From the NCBI GenBank assembly GCA_020852755.1, contig JADZAF010000155.1:1-42786 (forward strand): a stretch of 42,786 bases of DNA, read 5' to 3'. How positions within the stretch are numbered: position 1 is the stretch's first letter; every line of letters starts with the position of its first letter. Position numbers and translations under genes: made by a program. The notes beneath the pieces were generated by a model. The model did no database searches, had not been told where the DNA came from, and was given only the letters and a program-made list of their open reading frames with translations. Shown piece after piece: positions 7,683-15,016 of the stretch. This stretch comes from Bryobacterales bacterium. Its GTDB lineage: Bacteria; Acidobacteriota; Terriglobia; Bryobacterales; Bryobacteraceae.

Positions 7683-8750
7683 ATGGAGACGATGTCCCCG
7701 GCGCGGAAAGCCGCTTTCGATACGCTGAGCGGCGTGGAAAAGGGCGGCTACGCTTCCGACCTCCTGGTCGCCAACACCCCCGGCCTGGACCCCCGCGATG
7801 CCGCCCTGGCCCACGAGATCGTCTTCGGCGTACTGCGCTACCAGGCCCAGCTCGATTACCTCATCGGGCAGTTCTCCTCCCGCCCGGCGCACAAGCTGGA
7901 CCCCGAAGTCCGCATCGTGCTGCGCATGGGCGTTTACCAGATCCGCTACCTGGAGCGCGTCCCGAACCACGCGGCCGTCGCCGAGAGCGTCTCCCTCATC
8001 CGCCGGGCGCGCAAGCATTCCGCCGCCGGTTTCGTCAACGCCGTGCTCCGGAAAGTGAACCGGGACCCCGTGGATTGGCCCGGCGAAGACGTCGCCCTCT
8101 CCCACCCCGAATGGCTGCTGGAGCGCTGGGTCCGCCGGTTCGGCCGGGAAACCGCCCGCGCCATCGCCGAGGCGAACCTGCACCCGCCGGGCAAGCACAC
8201 CCGTGGCGGCCGCCGGCAGGACATCGGTTCTCAATCCGTCGTGCCCCTGCTGGATCTGCGGCCCGGCCAGAGCTTCCTCGACCTCTGCGCGGCCCCCGGA
8301 AACAAGACCGCCCAGGCTTTGGAATACGGGGTGCGCGCCTTCGCCTGCGACGTCAATCCCCGCCGCCTCCTGCACTTGCGCGGCCTAAACGCCCATCTGG
8401 TGGTGGCGGACGGAACCCGTCCCCTGCCCTTCTCCATGCGCTTCGATCGTATCCTGGTGGACGCTCCCTGTAGCGGAACCGGCACGCTGGCGAGGAATCC
8501 TGAAATCAAATGGCGCCTGAAGCCGTCCCAACTCAGTGGGTTTCAGGCCCGGCAGACCGCCTTGCTCCGGAACGCCCTGGAGCGCCTGGCCCCGGGTGGA
8601 CGCCTGGTCTATTCGACCTGTTCGCTCGAAACCGAGGAGAACGAAGAAGTGGTTAAGGACCTGCCCGTAACCGAAGCGTTCCGGCGGATTCCGGGGAGAG
8701 ACGAAGGGGACGGTTTCTACGCCGCTGTGATAAGATCAGGATTAGCCTAA
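7683..8750 (+). CDS. rsmB: RsmB-like rRNA (cytosine-C5) methyltransferase lacking the middle domain
   Basis: RsmB methylates C967 of 16S rRNA with SAM. Residues about 1-130 are a NusB-like RNA-binding domain (ARKAAFDTLSGVEKG, RDAALAHEIVFGVLR, AAGFVNAVLRK). The catalytic domain has motif I LDLCAAPGNKT (about 199-209), the PC motif in DAPCSGTG (C263) and the TC motif in YSTCS (C313, expected nucleophile). At 355 aa it is much shorter than the usual 430-450. Between NLHPP and the QDIGSQS segment there are only about 15 residues where family members carry about 70 residues of ferredoxin-like domain. The frame is intact, so this is an in-frame loss rather than a frameshift. It is directly followed by rpe (TAA then ATG), suggesting one operon with rpe and bamD. 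Confidence 0.85.
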   Translation: METMSPARKAAFDTLSGVEKGGYASDLLVANTPGLDPRDAALAHEIVFGVLRYQAQLDYLIGQFSSRPAHKLDPEVRIVLRMGVYQIRYLERVPNHAAVAESVSLIRRARKHSAAGFVNAVLRKVNRDPVDWPGEDVALSHPEWLLERWVRRFGRETARAIAEANLHPPGKHTRGGRRQDIGSQSVVPLLDLRPGQSFLDLCAAPGNKTAQALEYGVRAFACDVNPRRLLHLRGLNAHLVVADGTRPLPFSMRFDRILVDAPCSGTGTLARNPEIKWRLKPSQLSGFQARQTALLRNALERLAPGGRLVYSTCSLETEENEEVVKDLPVTEAFRRIPGRDEGDGFYAAVIRSGLA

Positions 8751-9425
8751 ATGGTTCAGATTGTTCCCTCTATCCTGGCTGCCGATTTTGCGCGCCTGGC
8801 CAGGGAAATCGAAACCGTGGAACGGGGTGGGGCGTCCATGCTGCACATCGACGTGATGGACGGCCACTTCGTGCCAAACCTGACTGTCGGGCCCCCAGTC
8901 GTGTCCTCGATCCGCAAGGCCACCCGCCTTACCCTGGATGTGCACCTCATGATCACCGACCCCGACAAGTACGCCCCGGCCTTCATCGAGGCCGGCGCCA
9001 ACCAGGTTTCGGTTCACCAGGAGGCCTGTCCCAACCTGGACCGGACGCTGCGCATGATCCGGGATGAGGGAGCCAGGCCGGGAGTGGTGCTGAACCCGGC
9101 TACCCCGGTCACGCTGCTCGAGGACGTGTTGGCGCTCGTGGACTATGTCCTCATCATGAGCGTGAACCCCGGCTTCGGAGGACAGCGGTTCATCCCCCGG
9201 GCCCTGGACAAAATCCGCCGCCTGGACGGCCTGCGGTCCGACCTGGGCCTGGATTTTGCCATCGAGATTGACGGCGGCATCACCACGGAGAATCTGGCCG
9301 GGGTGGTCCGCGCCGGATGTGACTGGATCGTGGCGGGGTCCTCGATCTTCCACACGCCGGATCCGGCCGCCGCGGTGGCCGAAATGCGGCAGATCGCCCA
9401 GGGGGCCGCGGCTGTCCGAGTTTGA
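8751..9425 (+). CDS. rpe: Ribulose-phosphate 3-epimerase
   Basis: This cytoplasmic TIM-barrel enzyme interconverts ribulose 5-phosphate and xylulose 5-phosphate in the pentose phosphate pathway. The family motifs are all present: PSILAADF at the N-terminus, MLHIDVMDGHFVPNLT with metal ligands His and Asp, DVHLMI, MSVNPGFGGQRF, and FAIEIDGGI with the second catalytic Asp. At 224 aa it has the normal length. Its ATG abuts the stop codon of the rsmB-like gene and it ends 16 nt before bamD, so the three are probably cotranscribed. Confidence 0.96.
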   Translation: MVQIVPSILAADFARLAREIETVERGGASMLHIDVMDGHFVPNLTVGPPVVSSIRKATRLTLDVHLMITDPDKYAPAFIEAGANQVSVHQEACPNLDRTLRMIRDEGARPGVVLNPATPVTLLEDVLALVDYVLIMSVNPGFGGQRFIPRALDKIRRLDGLRSDLGLDFAIEIDGGITTENLAGVVRAGCDWIVAGSSIFHTPDPAAAVAEMRQIAQGAAAVRV

Positions 9426-9441
9426 CGAGGAGTTGCTGTAG

Positions 9442-10629
9442 ATGCATCAACATCGGCATTTAATTCGCTACGCGATCGTGCTGGCGGGAGTGGCCGCTTT
9501 GCTGTCCTCCTGCGGCCGTAAGAGATACGAAAACCCGATCACGCAGGACACCCAGCAGCCCGATAAGATCCTGTTCGATAAGGCCATCAAGGACATTGAG
9601 AAGAGCCGCTTCGAGGTCGCCCGGCTCACCCTCCAGACCCTGATCAACACCTACGACACCAGCGAGTACCTCGCCAAGGCCAAGCTGGCCATCGCCGACA
9701 GCTGGTTCCGCGAAGGCGGCGCCCACGGCATGGCCCAGGCCGAAGCGGAGTATAAGGACTTCATCCTCTTCTACCCCACCATGGAGGAGGCCGCCGAGGC
9801 GCAGGAGAAGGTCTGCTCGATCCATTACCGCCAGATGGAGAAGCCGGACCGCGATAAGACCCACGCCATCCGCGCCGAGGAGGAATGCCGCCAGTTGCTG
9901 GTCCAGTTCCCCAACAGCAAGTTCGCCCCCAGCGCGCAGCAGATGCTGAGGAACATCCAGGAGGTGCTGGCCGAGGGCGAGTTCCGGACCGGCGCCTTTT
10001 ACCACACCAAGGGCAGCTATCCCGCCGCCGCCAACCGTCTCCAGGCCCTGGTGGACCAGTTTCCGCTTTTCAGCGGGGCGGATGAAGCGCTCTGGCAGCT
10101 TGGCGACTCGTACACCCGGATGGGAGACCGCTTCCGGCCCCAAACCGTCGCCGCTTACACGCGCATCGTCAAGGACTACCCGCTCAGCGCATACGTCGAG
10201 CAGGCCAAGCTCCGGCTGAAGGACCTGGAAGCGCCCGTCCCGGAAGCCGATCCGGTGGCCCTGGCCCGCATGAAATACGAATTGGAGAACCGCGAGAACC
10301 CGGGCATGATGAGCCACTTCTGGGGCATGTTCCGCAAGAGCCCGGACGTCAGCGCGGCGGCCAAGTCGGGTAGCCCGCCCATGACCGGCTACCGGCCCAC
10401 CGTCCCCGCCAGCGTGCCGCCCACGGCTGCCGGCGGGACCGGTGTGACCGCCGACGTCTCGGTGTCCACCGTCTCCGATTCCACCGCGCTCGATACCAAG
10501 CCCGATGCCCGGCAGAATCCGCCCGCGCCCGAGGCGGCGCCCGGCCAGCAGCCGGCGCCCGGCACTCAGGCCGCCCCGGCGGAAAGCCGGCCTCCGGCAG
10601 GCTCGGGAGCGCAAAAGAAGCAGAACTGA
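9442..10629 (+). CDS. bamD: BamD-like outer-membrane assembly lipoprotein with extended C-terminus
   Basis: BamD is the essential TPR lipoprotein partner of BamA in beta-barrel insertion at the periplasmic face of the outer membrane. The N-terminus is a lipoprotein signal with lipobox LLSSC (Cys at about residue 24). Residues about 35-270 carry TPR-like helices (FDKAIKDIEKSRFEVARLTLQTLI, YLAKAKLAIADSWF, AEYKDFILFYP, CRQLLVQFPNSKFA, ADEALWQLGDSY). The C-terminal 120 residues are a Pro/Ala/Gly-rich, probably disordered tail, which makes the protein 395 aa against about 245 in E. coli. A bona fide BamD is likely given the need to insert the large receptors in this window; a general tol-pal-type TPR lipoprotein is the alternative. 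Confidence 0.85.
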   Translation: MHQHRHLIRYAIVLAGVAALLSSCGRKRYENPITQDTQQPDKILFDKAIKDIEKSRFEVARLTLQTLINTYDTSEYLAKAKLAIADSWFREGGAHGMAQAEAEYKDFILFYPTMEEAAEAQEKVCSIHYRQMEKPDRDKTHAIRAEEECRQLLVQFPNSKFAPSAQQMLRNIQEVLAEGEFRTGAFYHTKGSYPAAANRLQALVDQFPLFSGADEALWQLGDSYTRMGDRFRPQTVAAYTRIVKDYPLSAYVEQAKLRLKDLEAPVPEADPVALARMKYELENRENPGMMSHFWGMFRKSPDVSAAAKSGSPPMTGYRPTVPASVPPTAAGGTGVTADVSVSTVSDSTALDTKPDARQNPPAPEAAPGQQPAPGTQAAPAESRPPAGSGAQKKQN

Positions 10630-10633
10630 AACT

Positions 10634-10681
10634 CGGAGGGCGGAACCGCGGCGAGGGTCGCGCCGGTCGTTCCGCCCTCCG
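10634..10681. terminator. 13-bp perfect hairpin between bamD and the receiver gene
   Basis: CGGAGGGCGGAAC (10634-10646) pairs with GTTCCGCCCTCCG (10669-10681), leaving a 22-nt loop that can itself fold. It begins 5 nt after the bamD stop codon and ends 12 nt before the next start. No T tract follows. It may terminate transcription with Rho or set different stabilities for the two messages. Confidence 0.5.
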
Positions 10682-10693
10682 GACACCGCGCCT

Positions 10694-11287
10694 ATGAGCC
10701 GCATCCTCCTCGCCGATCGCAGTTCTCACGCCCAGCGTATGGGTGAGCGCATCCTGCGGGAGGAGGGTTTCGAGGTGGTCACCGTGAGCAGCGGCGAAAA
10801 CGCCCTGCTCCGCCTCGAGGACGTCGACCCCGACCTGCTCCTTGTGGATGCCTTTCTCCCGGACGTTTCCGGCTTCGACATCTGCGAGCGGGTCAAGGGC
10901 CGCGATGGGGACCGCCGCATCCCGGTGGCCCTGACCGCCGGGGAACTCGAGACCGTCGATGACGAGCGGCTCAAGCGCGCCCAGGCCGATGCCCTGCTCC
11001 GCAAGCCCTTCGAAGCTTCCGTCTTCACCAGCACCGTGAAGCGCCTGCTGGGCGAGGAAAAAGCGGCCGCGGCCGCCGCCCCGCGCACGCCTCCGCGCCG
11101 CCCTCCCCCGGTTGCCCTGATCGATCCGGAACGCGTGCGGGCGGCCGTGACCCTGGCCCTGGATGCCGCCCTTCCGGCCATGATTGAAGAAGTCACCCGG
11201 CGGGTGCTGATTGCCCTCTCGCCGGGTTCCCCGACCTCGAATCTCAGCTTCTCCGCTCCCGATCAAAATGCCCGAAAACAGCTTTGA
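10694..11287 (+). CDS. Receiver-domain response regulator with a C-terminal tail
   Basis: Residues 1-120 form a CheY-like receiver domain: D8 in the acidic pocket (only one of the usual pair), phospho-acceptor D52 (LLLVDAFLPDVSG), T81 and K104 (LLRKPF). A Pro/Ala-rich linker follows, then a short helical tail (RVRAAVTLALDAALPAMIEEVTRRVLIAL) resembling tails seen on stand-alone receivers in gliding or motile bacteria. There is no DNA-binding domain, so output is likely through protein contacts. The ATG at 10694 gives a natural receiver N-terminus (MSRILLADRS). It overlaps yajQ by 20 nt, indicating coupling. The cognate kinase is not in the window. Confidence 0.85.
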   Translation: MSRILLADRSSHAQRMGERILREEGFEVVTVSSGENALLRLEDVDPDLLLVDAFLPDVSGFDICERVKGRDGDRRIPVALTAGELETVDDERLKRAQADALLRKPFEASVFTSTVKRLLGEEKAAAAAAPRTPPRRPPPVALIDPERVRAAVTLALDAALPAMIEEVTRRVLIALSPGSPTSNLSFSAPDQNARKQL

Positions 11288-11768
11288 CGTCGTCTCCCAG
11301 ATCGACCTCCAGGAGGTCTCCAATGCCGTGCAGCAGGCCCGCAAGGAAATCGTGCAGCGCTTCGACCTGAAGGACTCCAAGTCCAGCGTCGAGCTCGATG
11401 AGCGCGAGAAGAAACTGCTGCTGGCCAGCCAGGATGAGTACAAGCTCAAGGCCGTCATCGAGGTCCTGGAACAGAAACTCGTCAAGCGCAAGGTGCCGCT
11501 GAAGGGACTCACCTACGGTCCCGTCCAGCCCGCCGCGTCCAGCACCGTGCGGCAGGAAGTGGCGCTCCAGCACGGCATCCCCATCGAGAAAGCCCGCGAG
11601 ATCGTGAAGAAGATCAAGGAAAGCAAGCTGAAGGTTCAGGCCTCCATCCAGGGAGATTTCGTCCGCATCGCCGGACGCGACCGGGACACCCTGCAGGCCG
11701 CCATACGGCTGCTGCGGGAAGCCGATTTCGGGATCGACATGCAGTTCACCAACTACCGGACCTTCTAG
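11268..11768 (+). CDS. yajQ: YajQ family nucleotide-binding protein (DUF520)
   Basis: A 166-aa protein matching the YajQ family along its full length: MPENSFDVVSQIDLQEVSNA at the N-terminus, FDLKDSKSSVELD, KLKAVIEVLEQKLVKRKV, GIPIEKAREIVKKIK and the family-typical end FGIDMQFTNYRTF. YajQ has two ferredoxin-like domains and binds nucleotides; homologues in Xanthomonas bind cyclic di-GMP and act as transcription co-regulators. The ATG at 11268 lies within the end of the receiver gene. The pairing with a receiver hints at a joint signalling role, but yajQ is also simply widespread. Confidence 0.95.
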   Translation: MPENSFDVVSQIDLQEVSNAVQQARKEIVQRFDLKDSKSSVELDEREKKLLLASQDEYKLKAVIEVLEQKLVKRKVPLKGLTYGPVQPAASSTVRQEVALQHGIPIEKAREIVKKIKESKLKVQASIQGDFVRIAGRDRDTLQAAIRLLREADFGIDMQFTNYRTF

Positions 11769-11769
11769 C

Positions 11770-12387
11770 GTGGCCCGCCGTATCCAGTCGGCCTGGGTGC
11801 CGGGTCCGGCCGGACGGCTCGAGGCCCTGCTCGAGGAACCCGACGAGGTGGCCGCGCGCGAGGTTTGCCTGGTCTGCCATCCGCACCCGCTGTTCGGCGG
11901 GACCATGCACAACAAGGTCGTCTACCGCCTGGCCCGCGGGCTGCGGCGCTCCGGATCCGTGGTGCTGCGATTTAATTTCCGGGGGGTGGGAGGCAGCCAG
12001 GGGGAGCACGCTCATGGGGTCGGGGAGGTGGAGGATGCCCGGGCCTGCCTGGACTGGCTGCGCGCCCGCTACCCGGACCTGCCCTTCTCCGTGGCCGGCT
12101 TCTCCTTCGGCGCCCGGGTCACCCTCAAGCTGTGCGAGGCGGGCCGGCCCCGCCGGTTGATCGCCCTGGGCTTGCCCTCCCGCGGCGCGGACACCAGCCA
12201 CCTCGAGACGTGCTCCGCGCCGAAGATCCTCATCCAGAGCACCCACGACGAGTTCGGGCCCCGGGCCGAGACGGAGATTCTATTCGGGCGGTTCCGGGAG
12301 CCCAAGAGATTGATTTGGGTGGAAGCCGGGGATCATTTCTTCCGGGGCGCTTTGGAGCGCCTGGAAGAGGTCGTCAGGACGTTGTGA
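11770..12387 (+). CDS. Alpha/beta hydrolase of the dienelactone hydrolase-like group
   Basis: The 205-aa protein has the pattern of bacterial COG2945-like hydrolases: CHPHPLFGGTMHNKVV near residue 36, RFNFRGVGGSQGEH, nucleophile elbow GFSFG with S112, and a late GDHFF for the catalytic His. The acidic residue is probably in STHDEFGP. It is likely a cytoplasmic esterase or acyl hydrolase of unknown substrate. It begins with GTG just after the yajQ stop codon and overlaps the convergent receiver gene by 14 nt. Confidence 0.85.
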   Translation: MARRIQSAWVPGPAGRLEALLEEPDEVAAREVCLVCHPHPLFGGTMHNKVVYRLARGLRRSGSVVLRFNFRGVGGSQGEHAHGVGEVEDARACLDWLRARYPDLPFSVAGFSFGARVTLKLCEAGRPRRLIALGLPSRGADTSHLETCSAPKILIQSTHDEFGPRAETEILFGRFREPKRLIWVEAGDHFFRGALERLEEVVRTL

Positions 12388-12871
12388 CGGACGGCTGCCG
12401 CATGGAGCGGGCCAGGCGCCGGCTGGCGCGCAGGCCGATCAGCTCGGCGACATGACCCAGCAGCCCGGCCAGGTCTTCTGTCTCCACGAAAAGAGACGTG
12501 GCTGCCCGGCGGCTCTCCTGGCGGGGTTTGGAGCCATGATAGGCGGTCACCAGGGCGGTGGCCGGCTGGTAATCCTTCAGGCGCGCGTGGGCCAGGACCC
12601 GGAGGCCCGCACGGGGAGATTCCATCCCCAGGTCGCTCAGGACCAGCTCGTACTCCTGCTCGTCGAGCTTGCCCACCGCTTCGGCCGCCGAGGCGGCCAC
12701 ATCCACGCAGTACCCGCCGGCTTCGAGCACGGTTTGCAATGTCAGGCGGGAAGTAACATCGTCATCGACGAGAAGGACGCGGGCCAGCTCCAGACTACGT
12801 GCCTCAGCGCCCTCTTTGACTGCGGGCATGAACCGGAGATAAGTCCTTTCGTTCCAAAAATTCGCCGCCAC
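12374..12871 (-). CDS. Degenerate receiver-domain protein
   Basis: A single CheY-like receiver domain spans about residues 30-150. The acidic triplet D36-D38 (VLLVDDD), phospho-acceptor D80 (LVLSDLGM) and the conserved Thr (ALVTAY) are present. The conserved Lys of the switch segment is missing: the expected K-P motif reads FVETEDL. Phosphorylation signalling is therefore probably altered. There is no output domain. The start is taken as GTG at 12871, with AGGG 9 nt upstream; ATG at 12829 is an alternative that would still keep the domain. The leader contains competing hairpins. Confidence 0.8.
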   Translation of the reverse strand: MAANFWNERTYLRFMPAVKEGAEARSLELARVLLVDDDVTSRLTLQTVLEAGGYCVDVAASAAEAVGKLDEQEYELVLSDLGMESPRAGLRVLAHARLKDYQPATALVTAYHGSKPRQESRRAATSLFVETEDLAGLLGHVAELIGLRASRRLARSMRQPSVTTS

Positions 12872-12880
12872 AAAACAATA

Positions 12881-12916
12881 CCCTGTGAAAGCTCAGACCA
12901 CAGCCCTCACAGGGCT
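12881..12916 (-). promoter_or_regulatory. Mutually exclusive hairpins in the leader of the receiver gene
   Basis: Read on the minus strand, AGCCCT (12916-12911) can pair with AGGGCT (12907-12902) around a 3-nt loop. CCCTGTG (12914-12908), which overlaps the first arm, can instead pair with CACAGGG (12887-12881). The AGGG in the last arm is the likely ribosome site for the GTG at 12871. One fold hides it and the other frees it. This is an inference from complementarity only. Confidence 0.35.
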
Positions 12917-13068
12917 CTGCGCGACTCCTTAATCTGTTCTTAAGGTGCAATTGTATCACTGCTCAGTACAACAGGCAATGAAAATGTACTTACTTACGGC
13001 AACCCCGACAAACCGGGAAACACAAAGAGGGCAGCAATACGTGCCTGCCCTCACATTTTACAGCCAAT
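12917..13068. other. AT-richer intergenic region
   Basis: The 150 bp upstream of the receiver gene and downstream of the glycine-zipper gene has lower GC than its surroundings. It contains a short dyad, TTGTA with TACAA 11 nt later. It probably holds the promoter of the receiver gene, although no strong -35/-10 pair was found. No small gene is evident. Confidence 0.35.
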
Positions 13069-13845
13069 TTATGGCCGTTCTAGCCGTAATGGTTGTTCCA
13101 CTCTAAATGTAAGAACCGTCTCTGCTGGAACGCGAACTTCCTTGCCCTTGGTCAGAACCTGAACGGCTCCGCCGGCTGCAGCGCCGGCAAGCGCCCCCAG
13201 AGCCGCCCCCTTTCCACCCCCGGCGATGGCGCCCAGCAGCGTGCCCAGTGCCGCTCCTCCGCCCACCATGGTGGCGGTGCGGCGGTTGGCCCCGATACCC
13301 CGGTCGCTGCTGCGCTCCACGTCGCTGGCGCTCACCAGGTAGCGCCGGCCGCCGATGCTGACCGTATTCAGATCCAGCACCAACTGCGGGCCGCCTAAGG
13401 CGCCGCCTTCGGACACCTCGCGGATCACCAGTTCGGCGTCGGCGCCCCGGGGAATCACCACCGCGCCGGCGTCGTTGAGCACGTCCTTCTCGATCTCGGC
13501 GGAGTAGGTTCGTCCGGTGGTGGCGGTTTCGGAATCGATGGCTTGGTTGGTCCGCACCGAGATCTCCGCGCCCGCCGGCACCATCAGCCCGGCGGCGCTT
13601 GCGGGCGGCGCGGCATTCAACATACCTGAACTGGAGGCCGGTGCTTCGAATTCGATCCGCGCCACGTCGCGAACCGCAAAGGTTCGCCGCGCGCCGCTGT
13701 CCGTGCGAAAGCTGATGACATTGCCGGAAGCGGAAACCATGGTGCCGGTGTAGCGGGTTCCGCTGCGCAGCGTGAGAGTGTCCGCCCAGGCGCCGGCGGG
13801 AAGCAGGCAGCACGCCAGGGCGGCCACGATCGATCTGGTCTTCAT
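13069..13845 (-). CDS. Exported glycine-zipper protein of unknown function
   Basis: A 258-aa protein with a clear signal peptide (IVAALACCLLPAGAWADT) and a good ribosome site (GGGAGGAG) before the ATG at 13845. After the cleavage site, LTLRSGTRYTGTMVSASGNVISFRTD looks like a small SH3-like or LSm-like beta domain. The middle (VPAGAEISVRTNQAIDSETATTG, VVIPRGADAELVI) resembles the beta-rich domain of TrbI/VirB10-like proteins. Residues about 195-235 are a glycine zipper (GGGAALGTLLGAIAGGGKGAALGALAGAAAGG) that could insert into a membrane. The likely location is the periplasm or outer membrane. It is 12 nt downstream of the DUF892 gene on the same strand, so probably cotranscribed. Confidence 0.7.
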   Translation of the reverse strand: MKTRSIVAALACCLLPAGAWADTLTLRSGTRYTGTMVSASGNVISFRTDSGARRTFAVRDVARIEFEAPASSSGMLNAAPPASAAGLMVPAGAEISVRTNQAIDSETATTGRTYSAEIEKDVLNDAGAVVIPRGADAELVIREVSEGGALGGPQLVLDLNTVSIGGRRYLVSASDVERSSDRGIGANRRTATMVGGGAALGTLLGAIAGGGKGAALGALAGAAAGGAVQVLTKGKEVRVPAETVLTFRVEQPLRLERP

Positions 13846-13857
13846 GGCTCCTCCCGG

Positions 13858-14358
13858 TCAGCCGGCCTTGCGCACCGCCTCGACATTCACGATGTTCTCG
13901 GCGATGCCGGTCAGCTTCTCGTCCGTGTCCTTCTCTTCCTGCAGGGTTTCCAGCAGGAGTTCCAGCTGGTCCTGGAAATCCAGCTCCTTGGCGTAGGCGC
14001 ACAAGGTCCCGTAGGCTGCGATCTCGTAGTGCTCGACCCGCTGGGCGGCGGCAATCAAGGCGGCATCCTTGACCGGGCCGGAGGCATCCTGCTCGAGAAT
14101 CTCCTTGCCCTCTTCGATAATGCCGCGCATGCCCGCGCACTTACGGCTGGAGGCCTTTTGGCCCAGCGAGTCGAAGACCTGCTCGAGCCGTTTCACCTGC
14201 TCCCGGGTGACCTCGAGGTGTTCCTCGAAAGCGCTGCGGCACTCCTCGGCGGAACAGGCCCGGATCATCTCCGGCAAGGCCTTGACGATCTGGCGCTCGG
14301 CATCGAGAACGTCGCGTAATTCGCTTATATATAGATCACGAAGCGATTCCATTCTCAT
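13858..14358 (-). CDS. DUF892 (YciE/YciF-like) ferritin-like protein
   Basis: A four-helix-bundle protein of 166 aa. Metal-ligand-type residues are placed as in YciF: ELRDVLDAERQIVKALPEM, FEEHLEVTREQVKRLEQVF, AAQRVEHYEIAAYGTLCAYAKEL and LLLETLQEEKDTDEKLT. Family members are stress-induced and often sit beside PRC-barrel or catalase-like genes. The start at 14358 has AGGAGG 9 nt upstream. It probably forms an operon with the PRC-barrel gene upstream and the glycine-zipper gene downstream. Its exact reaction is unknown. Confidence 0.9.
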   Translation of the reverse strand: MRMESLRDLYISELRDVLDAERQIVKALPEMIRACSAEECRSAFEEHLEVTREQVKRLEQVFDSLGQKASSRKCAGMRGIIEEGKEILEQDASGPVKDAALIAAAQRVEHYEIAAYGTLCAYAKELDFQDQLELLLETLQEEKDTDEKLTGIAENIVNVEAVRKAG

Positions 14359-14421
14359 TGATCATTTCCTCCTGATGGAAAAGGGCCGGAGTGTGAGTAA
14401 GAGAGTCCCCGGCCCCGCTGG

Positions 14422-14862
14422 CTAATACCTGCGAGTCTCGCCAGTATGTTCCCAGTCAGTGGCGGAAGACTCGCGCTTCCAATAGGGATCATACCCGTAG
14501 TAACTGTGGATCTGGCTGCCCCATTCCCGGTCGGCGAAATCCGGCCAGTTGTCCTTGTCGAATCCCGGGGCGTTCTCGAGCGCCTGCCGGTCCACGTCAA
14601 GGATGAACACCTCGCGATCGGAGTCCAGCCGGAAGGCGTCCCAGGGGATCGCGAACAGCTTGCTGCCCAGGCCCAGGAAGCCGCCGAACGAGACCACCAC
14701 GTAGGCCACCCGGCCGCTGTCGAGATCGATCATGATCTCCTCGACTTTGCCCAGATCCTCGTCCTGCAGGTTCCGGACGCCATCCCCGATCAGCGTGCTG
14801 GCGGAGAGCACTTTGGGGATGCGCGCCGACCCGGCTCCGGACCCTGAAGAAGTTACCTGCAT
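14422..14862 (-). CDS. PRC-barrel domain protein
   Basis: From the ATG at 14862 (ribosome site GGAGG 7 nt upstream) the protein is 146 aa. One PRC-barrel covers about residues 15-95: LSASTLIGDGVRNLQDEDLGKVEEIMIDLDSGRVAYVVVSFGG, GSKLFAIPWDAF and VFILDVDRQAL. The tail is rich in Trp and Tyr (DNWPDFADREWGSQIHSYYGYDPYW). Such proteins are common stress-inducible cytoplasmic proteins in soil bacteria and often accompany YciE/YciF ferritin-like proteins, as here. The molecular function is not established. Confidence 0.88.
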   Translation of the reverse strand: MQVTSSGSGAGSARIPKVLSASTLIGDGVRNLQDEDLGKVEEIMIDLDSGRVAYVVVSFGGFLGLGSKLFAIPWDAFRLDSDREVFILDVDRQALENAPGFDKDNWPDFADREWGSQIHSYYGYDPYWKRESSATDWEHTGETRRY

Positions 14863-14991
14863 ACCTGCACCTCCGGCATGGGAAAGTGCAATCGGCGCGC
14901 CAACAGGTCTTCTGACACGCTTTGGAGCCTGGAGCCACAATCTACAGGCATTGGAAGTCGCCACGATTCAGGTGGTTGCGGCTCCCAAGGG

Positions 14992-14997
14992 TATAAT
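14992..14997 (+). promoter_or_regulatory. Consensus -10 box for the MFS transporter gene
   Basis: A perfect TATAAT lies 19 nt before the ATG at 15017. No good -35 box is seen 16-18 nt upstream, so an activator may be needed. The position argues that translation starts at 15017 rather than at the ATG at 14996, which overlaps the -10 box. Confidence 0.4.
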
Positions 14998-15016
14998 GGA
15001 CGTTGACCTCCCCGGA

